A stretch of DNA of 5,401 nt from Gallibacterium faecale (GTDB taxonomy: Bacteria > Pseudomonadota > Gammaproteobacteria > Enterobacterales > Pasteurellaceae), in the NCBI RefSeq assembly GCF_027920745.1, contig NZ_JAQIBB010000131.1, forward strand, positions 1 to 5,401, in the 5' to 3' direction. Positions 1 to 4,432 of this stretch are shown in pieces. Within the stretch, counting starts at the first letter, position 1. Every line of letters starts with the position of its first letter. The translations under genes and the position numbers were made by a program. The notes under the pieces were generated by a model that saw only the letters and a program-made list of their open reading frames with translations, did not search any database and was not told the origin of the DNA.

Positions 1-81
1 ACCCGCGATGGCATTGTAGTTTTGTTGGAGGTACGCCCAGATAATGAGCCACACTCCAGGATCTTTGTCTGGCATTTTCAT
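1..81 (-). CDS. Phage holin, λ S-like, N-terminal 27 residues (runs off the window)
   Basis: The visible part starts MKMPDKDPGVWLIIWAYLQQ and continues open to the window edge. The Met-Lys-Met-Pro-(Asp/Glu)-Lys opening is what I recall for λ holin S, whose family makes small inner-membrane proteins that form the lysis hole at a timed moment. The stretch after residue 10 is hydrophobic and aromatic, as expected for an approaching first membrane segment, but no complete helix is visible. The gene lies directly after the Q antiterminator and its late promoter/terminator, which is the position of S in λ. Two in-frame ATG codons (79-81 and 73-75) are separated by one Lys codon, giving a possible antiholin/holin dual start. 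I chose the upstream ATG because a GGAGG lies 7 bases before it. Family assignment is good but rests on 27 residues; the rest of the gene lies outside the window. Confidence 0.8.
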   Translation of the reverse strand, partial: MKMPDKDPGVWLIIWAYLQQNYNAIAG

Positions 82-93
82 TTCTCCACCTCC
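82..93 (-). promoter_or_regulatory. Double ribosome binding site serving two holin starts
   Basis: Read on the minus strand the bases are GGAGGTGGAGAA, immediately before ATGAAAATG. GGAGG lies 7 bases before the first ATG, and a second GGAG lies 8 bases before the second ATG. Each start codon therefore has its own well-spaced Shine-Dalgarno sequence, which fits a dual-start holin. Confidence 0.6.
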
Positions 94-106
94 ATTTCAG
101 AGGCAA

Positions 107-137
107 TAAAAAACCCCAGACATTGCTGCCTAGGGTT
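107..137 (-). terminator. Intrinsic terminator between late promoter and holin (tR'-like)
   Basis: On the minus strand AACCCTAG (137-130) pairs with CTGGGGTT (119-112) with one T-G wobble, closing a 10-base loop, and is followed at once by a run of T (113-108). It lies about 50-75 bases beyond the predicted late start site and before the holin. This is where λ-type phages place the terminator that Q-modified polymerase reads through. The same stem has no T run on the plus strand, so it should act leftwards only. Confidence 0.75.
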
Positions 138-178
138 ATAAAAATTGTTTTACCTTATCTTATAGATGCGTTTACCGC

Positions 179-184
179 AGTATA
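179..184 (-). promoter_or_regulatory. -10-like TATACT at the late start site, candidate σ70 pause element
   Basis: If the -10 is 196-191, transcription should start near position 184, so TATACT (184-179) covers about +1 to +6. λ pR' carries a -10-like sequence at nearly the same place; σ70 holds the polymerase there while Q is loaded. An alternative is that TATACT is itself a -10, but then no recognisable -35 lies 16-18 bases upstream. Confidence 0.45.
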
Positions 185-190
185 GTTAAT

Positions 191-220
191 ATATTACGTC
201 GACCGGTCGACCGATGTCAA
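191..220 (-). promoter_or_regulatory. Candidate late promoter pR' with Q-binding repeats in the spacer
   Basis: A consensus -35 hexamer TTGACA occupies 220-215 on the minus strand. A TAATAT -10 (4 of 6 matches) at 196-191 gives an 18-base spacing. The spacer holds two perfect tandem copies of CGGTCGAC (213-206 and 205-198), which also form the perfect 14-base palindrome GTCGACCGGTCGAC (198-211). In λ and phage 21 the Q-binding element lies between the -35 and -10 of pR', and direct-repeat Q sites are known. The location just after the Q gene and before the terminator and holin supports this. A weak -10 is normal for such activated or paused promoters. The promoter call is fairly secure; Q binding is inferred. 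Confidence 0.7.
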
Positions 221-229
221 TATTTTTTG

Positions 230-571
230 TCATTTAGATAAAGCACCCCACACATATGATTCTGCTCCATACAAGATTTGTAACGTATATGATTTAGATT
301 TATTAATTTTACGCATAATGTTAGACACCGACTGTTGGTCTATATAATGCTGGCATATCATCCAATAACCTAAATCATCAAACTTAGCTAAATCTCGCAT
401 TATTACCTCAATCTCTAATGCTTCCTCATCTGTACACATCCGCTGATAAGAAACTTCTCGTTCCGCACCTTCAAGCAACATCGCTTTGTTTGGGTATTCT
501 GTCCCGATTCGATAGCTACGTACACAATTGCCCCACGCTTTCAATCGTTCTTTTAATTCATCTCTAGTCAT
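230..571 (-). CDS. Q: Phage late antiterminator, Q family (Phage_antitermQ type)
   Basis: This 113-residue protein should bind DNA at the late promoter and modify RNA polymerase so that it ignores terminators before the lysis and structural genes. The N-terminal LKERLKAWGNCVR stretch, the acidic DEEALEIEVIMRDL helix, the W-x3-QHYIDQQSVSNIMRKI helix-turn-helix-like stretch and the C-terminal AESYVWGAL helix follow the pattern of the short Q proteins (DLP12 QuuD-like, Pfam Phage_antitermQ). Length is close to the usual 110-130. The ATG at 571 has AGGTGGGA just upstream (580-573). It is the last gene before the late promoter and holin, as expected. No close promoter is visible, so it is probably transcribed from the leftward early promoter across the repeat region. 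Family assignment is from remembered pattern, not a search. Confidence 0.88.
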   Translation of the reverse strand: MTRDELKERLKAWGNCVRSYRIGTEYPNKAMLLEGAEREVSYQRMCTDEEALEIEVIMRDLAKFDDLGYWMICQHYIDQQSVSNIMRKINKSKSYTLQILYGAESYVWGALSK

Positions 572-904
572 ATCCCACCTATAATCCGTCTTTTTTTCAG
601 TGCAACCAAGTGCAACCCAGTTAACTAATTGATTTTAAAATTATTTTCTTCAATATTTTGTTTTCGGTTGCGGTTGCAGTACCCTCAAAAAACTATATAG
701 ATATAAAAACCTTTATGTGTATGTATTTATGTACGACTATTTATTTTTATAAATATATTTTTTAAGTGCAACTCTGCAACCAATCTCATTTTTTAGCATT
801 AACATTTTGATTTTATTAACTTTTTTAAGGTTGCACTTGATTAGTTTTACTGCAACCACAAATTTTAAAAATAGCTTATAAATCAATATGTTAGTAGGTT
901 GCAC
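572..904. repeat. Non-coding region with scattered AAGTGCAACC-type repeats; candidate origin iterons
   Basis: No credible gene is found here on either strand; the best open frames are about 20 codons without a ribosome site. The region is very AT-rich and carries many copies of TGCAACC in both orientations. Forward copies lie at 601-607, 611-617, 775-781 and 851-857; reverse copies (GGTTGCA) at 672-678, 829-835 and 897-903; shortened copies at 666-671 and 767-772. One more forward copy at 929-935 lies inside the end of the helicase frame. Four are exact 10-mers AAGTGCAACC (608-617, 829-838 reverse, 897-906 reverse, 926-935). Multiple short repeats in AT-rich DNA directly after a primase-helicase gene resemble a replication origin, but a regulator-binding array is also possible. 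Confidence 0.6.
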
Positions 905-935
905 TTACTTTTCATTCTTAAAATTAAGTGCAACC
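897..935. repeat. 11-base perfect inverted repeat spanning the helicase stop codon
   Basis: GGTTGCACTTA (897-907) is the exact complement in reverse of TAAGTGCAACC (925-935), with a 17-base loop. The arms are two copies of the repeat family found throughout 598-935. One arm is the coding sequence for Val-Ala-Leu near the helicase C terminus and the other overlaps its stop codon. No T run follows on either strand, so it is not a standard intrinsic terminator. Confidence 0.6.
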
Positions 936-1762
936 GCTTTTTTCACATCCTCTATTGCAATTTCCGCTCCGTTTGAAGTTAAAACCCACGGACGTACCGT
1001 TGCACCATTAACTTTAATTGCTTTATACGGGGTCGCATATTGCTGTAATAACTTCTTGAGACGGTAATCATCAATTTCGCTGCCAAATTCAGCCTTATCT
1101 GATAGATAATCCCTGATTTGAGCAAACGTCATCGCCACAGCCGGCGGGTTACTCATAAAGTCACAGAATAATTCCTCTTCTGGGGTCATGTTAAAATCAA
1201 TCATATTGCGACGTGCGGGAGTATCAAATGAATGTGTCCAGTTATAATCACTTAAATCCAATTCCATTAGATAGCTATATACTTCAGCAATAAACTGTTT
1301 GTTGTCTAACATCGCGTATAGGGTATTGTAGTACTCAGTGTCTTTCGCTTGAGATGGCCCGCTAAAAACATTGATCCGTCTATCTTCTGGCTTTAGTACT
1401 AAAGCATCCGGATGATTAGTCATGAAAAAGAAATTGGTATAAATCGGTTGAGTACGCTTAGCACCATACTTCACATTAACTTCTAAATAATTTTCCGTTA
1501 AAGTATCACGTACTTTATCGCTAATACCGAAGCGCTCATTGCTCTCTCTTACTTCTTCAATCGCACACAAAATTGAGCGATTTAAGAAGTTATTAAATGG
1601 GCTATTAACTAGATCACTCATTTTTGTTTTCGTACAATTCCACGGGCCTAATAATTTTTGCAGTAGTTCTACAATCCACCCACGCCCCGTTCCATGTGCC
1701 ACAGCAACAAGCATATTAGTTACTTTATTTCGACGATGTGGGTAACGCAAAAGCGAGGCCAT
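905..1762 (-). CDS. Primase-helicase fragment 3: C-terminal SF3-like (DUF5906) helicase
   Basis: This 285-residue open frame holds the ATPase part of the replication protein. A Walker A-like loop AHGTGRGW lies at residues 22-29, with Arg where Lys is usual. A Walker B-like ILCAIEEV (about 64-71) ends in two acidic residues. FFFMTNHPD (about 110-118) contains the sensor Asn, and DRRINVF (about 127-133) holds candidate arginine fingers. The last 90 residues, from about MTPEEELF on, look like a winged-helix DNA-binding tail. The ATG at 1762 has no good ribosome site, and the frame stays open upstream to about 1870, encoding QTRELIHIFLNHIAYILP and more, which belongs to the same domain. The natural product therefore begins in the preceding frame. 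Its last codons contain a copy of the AAGTGCAACC repeat. Confidence 0.8.
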   Translation of the reverse strand: MASLLRYPHRRNKVTNMLVAVAHGTGRGWIVELLQKLLGPWNCTKTKMSDLVNSPFNNFLNRSILCAIEEVRESNERFGISDKVRDTLTENYLEVNVKYGAKRTQPIYTNFFFMTNHPDALVLKPEDRRINVFSGPSQAKDTEYYNTLYAMLDNKQFIAEVYSYLMELDLSDYNWTHSFDTPARRNMIDFNMTPEEELFCDFMSNPPAVAMTFAQIRDYLSDKAEFGSEIDDYRLKKLLQQYATPYKAIKVNGATVRPWVLTSNGAEIAIEDVKKAVALNFKNEK

Positions 1763-1833
1763 CCACTGAACAAAATGCTTACGTTCTTTCTCAATAGGCA
1801 GAATGTAAGCGATATGATTTAAAAAGATATGAA

Positions 1834-2949
1834 TTAACTCGCGAGTTTGTACAATGGGAATAACCGGGAAAAAAACTCGTTTAAGAATTTTCGTCCATCC
1901 GCCTCAGTAATAATTCTCCCCTCACCAGGTCGATAGGCTAAACCTACCACCGATTTACGCTTAGGATGCTGTAGCCACTCTGTGCTAACCGCAACCGACT
2001 GCTGCTTATTGCCATTTAACTTGACTATACGTTCATTTGCTGTATGATTTTTAAACTCATTCCATTTATATTTGTATGCGTGCGGATCGGCGTTTAGATC
2101 CCCAACTCTATCCCCTTCCGCGATGTATACATACCGGTCTAGATAATGCTCCATCAAGTCCGCAACATCCTCAATCTCCTCTTGCAAGGCATCAAACTCG
2201 TTATCAATAAAACCAATTGCGTTTAAAAAGTCAGTATCCGATCTATGGGCACAATGTGCGTGTTGACATTTAAAATGCCCTCGCTCAAAACCACCTGTCT
2301 CAGCGGGAAAATAGGCTGTTGCGGTTTCGTTGCTCTCGCTAGAATGCTCATGTTCAAATGGGCATTTAATATAGCGTTCGCCACGTTTACCTGTTCCATA
2401 GACAGCCCAATTATCATCAAGATAATCCGCCACCTCATCAGTTGATTTACCATGCCCATGTGTTAAGTCTCTATCTTTGCTTACTTTCGTCTGAGTTGAC
2501 TCCGCAACAGGCAATATAAGTTCAAACGCGTACCACAAATCATCCCACTGTTTATCGGTAATAGTTGGGATTTCGGTAGGTAATCCGCCATCCCACTGAT
2601 ATTTCACCCCGCTTGGATGCGTACCAATTGCGACAAAATGCTGTCCTTTGCCTAAAAACTCTAACAAGTCTCCATTTTCAAGTCGCATAATGCGTTTTGG
2701 CATTTGTTTATCAGTAACTGCAAACAAAAATAAACACTTATTTGAATTTTCACGAAAGCGTCGAGGCGGTAAAAAACCAAAAGTACTTTTTACCATACTT
2801 TCTATCATTTGGAGTGTTTCTTGTGTTTCAACATCACAATCTAATGCATAAACAAACCTTTGTGTTTTTTCGTCAAAACCTTTATGCATTAAGGTTTCTG
2901 TGTCCCCAACACAAAGGTTATTTTTGTTTATTTTTTTCATCAATCGCAT
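1834..2949 (-). CDS. Primase-helicase fragment 2: primase catalytic core and zinc-binding segment
   Basis: This 371-residue frame contains the primase/polymerase core. ALDCDVE (residues 35-41) supplies the Asp-x-Asp metal-binding motif, and GKGQHFVAIGTHPSGVKYQW (about 100-119) supplies the conserved His motif. A candidate zinc site follows: CPFEHEH at 196-202 and CQHAHCAH at 228-235. It ends FLNEFF and then 11 unrelated residues, because the frame changes at the seven-T run. The first 33 or so residues (MRLMKKINKN onwards) are encoded by the repeat insert and are not homologous primase sequence, so the nominal start at 2949 is artificial; the real domain begins near 2850. It overlaps fragment 1 by 32 bases. 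No ribosome site is seen before 2949, so independent translation looks unlikely. Confidence 0.75.
   Translation of the reverse strand: MRLMKKINKNNLCVGDTETLMHKGFDEKTQRFVYALDCDVETQETLQMIESMVKSTFGFLPPRRFRENSNKCLFLFAVTDKQMPKRIMRLENGDLLEFLGKGQHFVAIGTHPSGVKYQWDGGLPTEIPTITDKQWDDLWYAFELILPVAESTQTKVSKDRDLTHGHGKSTDEVADYLDDNWAVYGTGKRGERYIKCPFEHEHSSESNETATAYFPAETGGFERGHFKCQHAHCAHRSDTDFLNAIGFIDNEFDALQEEIEDVADLMEHYLDRYVYIAEGDRVGDLNADPHAYKYKWNEFKNHTANERIVKLNGNKQQSVAVSTEWLQHPKRKSVVGLAYRPGEGRIITEADGRKFLNEFFSRLFPLYKLAS
1869..1875 (-). other. Seven-T run where the reading frame changes by -1
   Basis: On the minus strand the bases are GAG, seven T, then CCC. In the upstream frame translation ends 11 codons after GAG-TTT-TTT. 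Adding one T, or slipping back one base, gives Glu-Phe-Phe-Phe-Pro-Val-Ile-Pro-Ile-Val and runs without a stop into the helicase frame. A one-base loss from an original eight-T run, a base-calling error, or transcriptional slippage would all explain it. It is not a standard X-XXY-YYZ slippery heptamer. Confidence 0.8.
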
Positions 2950-3001
2950 AAAGGTTTTGTTTGTTTTTTAACCCAACGCATAAAGGTTTTTGCATATTTA
3001 C
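2848..3001 (-). repeat. About 154-nt insert of direct and inverted AACCTTTATG repeats inside the primase gene
   Basis: Removing about 154 bases joins Asn-Asn-Leu-Tyr to Ala-Leu-Asp-Cys-Asp in frame, restoring a normal primase motif. Both junctions carry TTTATG on the minus strand. The insert and its edge hold seven versions of one motif, written here on the plus strand. CGCATAAAGGTTTT occurs twice exactly (2945-2958 and 2977-2990, 32 bases apart). CATAAAGGTT is at 3001-3010, ACACAAAGGTT at 2909-2919 and GCATTAAGGTTT at 2886-2897. Inverted copies are AAAACCTTTATGCAT (2875-2889) and AAACCTTTGTG (2854-2864). The length is not a multiple of three and in-frame stops are present, so plain translation is interrupted. 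It may be a miniature mobile element, a local repeat expansion, or an internal iteron array. Confidence 0.75.
2855..2919. repeat. Nested inverted repeat (predicted two-part hairpin) within the primase insert
   Basis: AACCTTTGTGTT (2855-2866) and AACACAAAGGTT (2908-2919) are perfect 12-base inverted arms. The 41 bases between them contain a second near-perfect palindrome, AACCTTTATGCATTAAGGTT (2877-2896), which fails at only one symmetric base pair. In RNA this would fold as a long stem, an internal loop and an upper stem. It is made entirely of the insert's repeat motif. Confidence 0.7.
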
Positions 3002-3280
3002 ATAAAGGTTATTGCCAGTACGAATACAAATCCCTAATCGTGAATCTTTTTTCCAATATGCAATCTTAGAATCCGATACTTTACGATTCGTCCAACTCGT
3101 TAAACCAACAACACATCCCTCAGAATTAATCCTTGATGGAAGCTTACCTATTTGCTTAATCGTACTACGCGGAGATAAAGAAACATTAGGATCCGACACA
3201 ACAGGTAATAAATCATTACCCAAGCCAAGATTAATAAAATGATCCCACTCCGCCGACAATGCGCCATATACAACACTCAT
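2918..3280 (-). CDS. Primase-helicase fragment 1: N-terminal part of the primase/polymerase domain
   Basis: The first 93 residues are the start of a bifunctional primase/polymerase domain: WDHFINLGLGNDLLPVV, then GKLPSRINSEG (about 45-55) followed by W63 and the RLGICIRTGNNLY strand (81-93). This matches the pattern GK-(I/L)-P-S ... G ... W ... GI-x-(I/V)-R-(T/C)-G-N that precedes the Asp-x-Asp motif in this family. Residues after Tyr93 come from the repeat insert and end at a stop at 2918-2920, so the fragment lacks catalytic residues. The start at 3280 is supported by AAGGTGG (3291-3285), which overlaps the stop codon of the Cro-like gene, so translation is probably coupled. Confidence 0.78.
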   Translation of the reverse strand: MSVVYGALSAEWDHFINLGLGNDLLPVVSDPNVSLSPRSTIKQIGKLPSRINSEGCVVGLTSWTNRKVSDSKIAYWKKDSRLGICIRTGNNLYVNMQKPLCVGLKNKQNLYAIDEKNKQK

Positions 3281-3289
3281 AACACCACC

Positions 3290-3505
3290 TTATTTACGTA
3301 AGTAAGACCAATCTATATCAGGACGTAATTCTTCGCACGTCACTTGGTTACAAGACCATTTTTCAATTTCTACACAATATTTTGCTGGCACTTTACGAAC
3401 ACCATTTGCCCAAAATGAAATGTTAGATGATTTAACATTAATATGTTTCGACAGCTTAGCGATACTGCCCCGCCCAGTTTTGACTAAAAAATCTTTTAAT
3501 TGCAT
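3290..3505 (-). CDS. Cro-like/YdaS-family helix-turn-helix regulator
   Basis: This 71-residue DNA-binding protein opens MQLKDFLVKTGRGSIAKLSK, continues through NVKSSNISFWANGVRKVPAK (a helix-turn-helix) and ends CEELRPDIDWSYLRK. The same plan (a start like LKxYL, an S-x-x-S-x-W recognition helix, G-x-(R/K)-x-(V/I)-P and a terminal LRPD-x-DW-x-YL) is typical of YdaS-type phage regulators, which sit opposite cI and act as Cro. I chose the ATG at 3505 because AAAGGTG (3518-3512) lies 6 bases upstream. A GTG at 3514 is in frame but lies inside that ribosome site, so it is unlikely. It is the first gene of the leftward early transcript, 9 bases before the primase start, and probably represses the cI promoter. 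Residues were compared from memory only. Confidence 0.85.
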   Translation of the reverse strand: MQLKDFLVKTGRGSIAKLSKHINVKSSNISFWANGVRKVPAKYCVEIEKWSCNQVTCEELRPDIDWSYLRK

Positions 3506-3529
3506 AAATAACACCTTTATTGTTTTAAT

Positions 3530-3546
3530 GTTATCTAAATGATAAC
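3530..3546. promoter_or_regulatory. Operator O1: GTTATC-n5-GATAAC palindrome
   Basis: GTTATCTAAATGATAAC is a perfect 6-5-6 inverted repeat in the region between the divergent cI and Cro-like genes. It overlaps the -10 of the leftward promoter, so a repressor dimer bound here should block early transcription. CI is the more likely ligand, with the Cro-like protein as competitor. Confidence 0.75.
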
Positions 3547-3567
3547 TTTTTGTACTATAAATAACAA
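3539..3567 (-). promoter_or_regulatory. Leftward early promoter (pR-like) for the Cro-like and replication genes
   Basis: On the minus strand TTGTTA (3567-3562) and TATCAT (3544-3539, 5 of 6 matches) are separated by exactly 17 bases. The -10 lies within operator O1. The transcript would start near 3532, about 27 bases before the ATG at 3505. Confidence 0.6.
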
Positions 3568-3576
3568 TATCTTTTA

Positions 3577-3605
3577 TTGGTTTTATTTGGTATCAAAATG
3601 ATATT
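3577..3605 (+). promoter_or_regulatory. Weak candidate promoter for cI (pRM-like)
   Basis: TTGGTT (3577-3582) and GATATT (3600-3605, 4 of 6) are 17 bases apart. TAAAAT at 3605-3610 is an alternative -10 with no good -35. The -10 overlaps operator O2. Poor hexamers are usual for repressor-maintenance promoters, but this call is tentative. Confidence 0.35.
3589..3605. promoter_or_regulatory. Operator O2: degenerate GGTATC-n5-GATATT copy
   Basis: GGTATCAAAATGATATT keeps the core ATC-n5-GAT and the spacing of O1 but with weaker outer bases. It lies about 30 bases before the cI start and would overlap a cI promoter, so it could mediate self-regulation or Cro-like repression. A third, weaker site around 3552-3565 ending in AATAAC is possible but not listed. 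Confidence 0.55.
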
Positions 3606-3633
3606 AAAATAATAGCTAAACTAGGAGGCGCCT

Positions 3634-4374
3634 ATGAAAACAGTAAAAGATATTCGATATGAAAATCTCTTGAAACTTATTAAAGCCGCAGGAAGCACCG
3701 TACGTTTAGCAGAAAAAACAGGAATCTCTGCTAACTACTTACGCCAAATAAAAAATAAGAATGCAATTCAAAACGGGAAGCCTAAAGGAATTGGAGATAA
3801 GATCGCTGCAAAATTAGAAGATGGTTTTGATAAACCTCGCGGTTGGTTAGATGTGGAACATTCAAAAGATATCGAAATAGTAGCATTTGATGTAAATGAG
3901 TTTAACACACTACCTAGCGTGGCTGCCGCAGAAGATATTGATTACAGTGATACCCATATCCAAATTGAACTCTATGATATTAAGTTATCCGCAGGACACG
4001 GAAAAGGATGTGCAATGGAATGGATCCCCCGAAAATCTGATGAACCTTTAATCTTTCGTCAAGCATGGTTTCGACATAAAAATCTAAATCCTAATAGTTG
4101 CAAGGCTATGTATGTAAGGGGACAAAGTATGTCACCGGTATTAAAAGACTTGGATACAGTAATTGTCAATATAGATGACACTGAAATTATTGATAGAGAA
4201 GTTTACGCTCTGCTTTACAAAGGTAATTTTTATATCAAACAAGTTGTTCGAAAAGGGGACACTATTGAGTTAATTAGCTTTAATCCAGACCCACAATACA
4301 GTCCAATTGTTATAGATGAAACTCAATTACCAGAATTGAAAATTATTGGACGTCAGATTTGGCGTGGAGGTTAA
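3634..4374 (+). CDS. cI: CI-like prophage repressor (helix-turn-helix plus S24 LexA-type peptidase)
   Basis: This 246-residue protein should keep the prophage silent by binding the operators between it and the Cro-like gene. The N-terminal DNA-binding domain spans about residues 5-75, with TVRLAEKTGISANYLRQIKN (22-41) as the helix-turn-helix and a KPKGIGDK...W motif after it. The C-terminal S24 peptidase domain spans about 108-246. The cleavage site is Ala120-Gly121 in KLSAGHGKG, the catalytic Ser165 is in RGQSMSPVL, and Lys202 is in FYIKQVVR. All three self-cleavage elements are present, so RecA-stimulated, DNA-damage induction is expected. AGGAGG (3623-3628) lies 5 bases before the ATG and fixes the start. 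The membrane protein gene follows after 58 bases in the same direction. No damage is seen, so lysogenic control looks intact even though the replication gene is broken. Confidence 0.93.
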   Translation: MKTVKDIRYENLLKLIKAAGSTVRLAEKTGISANYLRQIKNKNAIQNGKPKGIGDKIAAKLEDGFDKPRGWLDVEHSKDIEIVAFDVNEFNTLPSVAAAEDIDYSDTHIQIELYDIKLSAGHGKGCAMEWIPRKSDEPLIFRQAWFRHKNLNPNSCKAMYVRGQSMSPVLKDLDTVIVNIDDTEIIDREVYALLYKGNFYIKQVVRKGDTIELISFNPDPQYSPIVIDETQLPELKIIGRQIWRGG

Positions 4375-4432
4375 TAAACCTAAATCCACATTTTATTAGG
4401 TAATATTTTCTTTAAATTAAAAGGTAATAAAT

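Larger units (their letters stand above)
905..3280 (-). pseudogene. Phage replication primase-helicase (PrimPol plus SF3-like/DUF5906 ATPase), disrupted twice
   Basis: Three consecutive minus-strand frames read as successive parts of one large replication protein: an N-terminal bifunctional primase/polymerase domain, a cysteine/histidine zinc-binding segment and a C-terminal superfamily 3-like helicase. Joining GNNLY (ending at 3002) to ALDCDVE (from 2847) and shifting -1 at the seven-T run (1875-1869) gives about 740 residues, a normal size for this class. The protein would open the origin and make primers for phage DNA replication. It directly follows the Cro-like gene, with its ribosome site overlapping that gene's stop codon. 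The first break is a roughly 154-nt repeat-rich insert with stop codons, the second a homopolymer frame change. Two separate lesions argue for a decayed gene; recoding or sequencing error remain alternatives. Confidence 0.8.

Noticed and set aside
198..211. GTCGACCGGTCGAC as a rightward terminator or a simple restriction-site cluster
   Set aside because: It has no loop or T run, and its exact fit into a promoter spacer explains it better.
598..935. CRISPR array or Pasteurellaceae uptake signals
   Set aside because: Repeats are short, irregularly spaced and in both orientations, so not CRISPR; AAGTGCAACC differs from the AAGTGCGGT uptake core.
1539..1745. Plus-strand open frame of 68 codons inside the helicase
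   Set aside because: It is antisense to a domain with clear helicase motifs, has no ribosome site and no recognisable protein pattern.
2223..2459. Open frames on both strands overlapping the zinc-binding part of the primase (also 2245-2445 plus)
   Set aside because: Both are shadows of a frame with the conserved Cys/His pattern; composition and start context are poor.
2648..2951. Two overlapping plus-strand frames opposite the primase core and insert
   Set aside because: They are antisense to conserved primase sequence and arise partly from the AT-rich repeats.
3012..3242. Plus-strand frame opposite the primase N terminus
   Set aside because: No ribosome site, antisense to a conserved domain, and it would run against the early transcript.
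3512..3514. GTG as start of the Cro-like gene
   Set aside because: The GTG is part of the AAAGGTG ribosome site that serves the ATG at 3505.
4378..4401. ACCTAA / TTAGGT inverted repeat between cI and the membrane protein gene as a terminator
   Set aside because: Only a 6-base AT-rich stem with a 12-base loop and no proper T run; read-through from cI seems likely.
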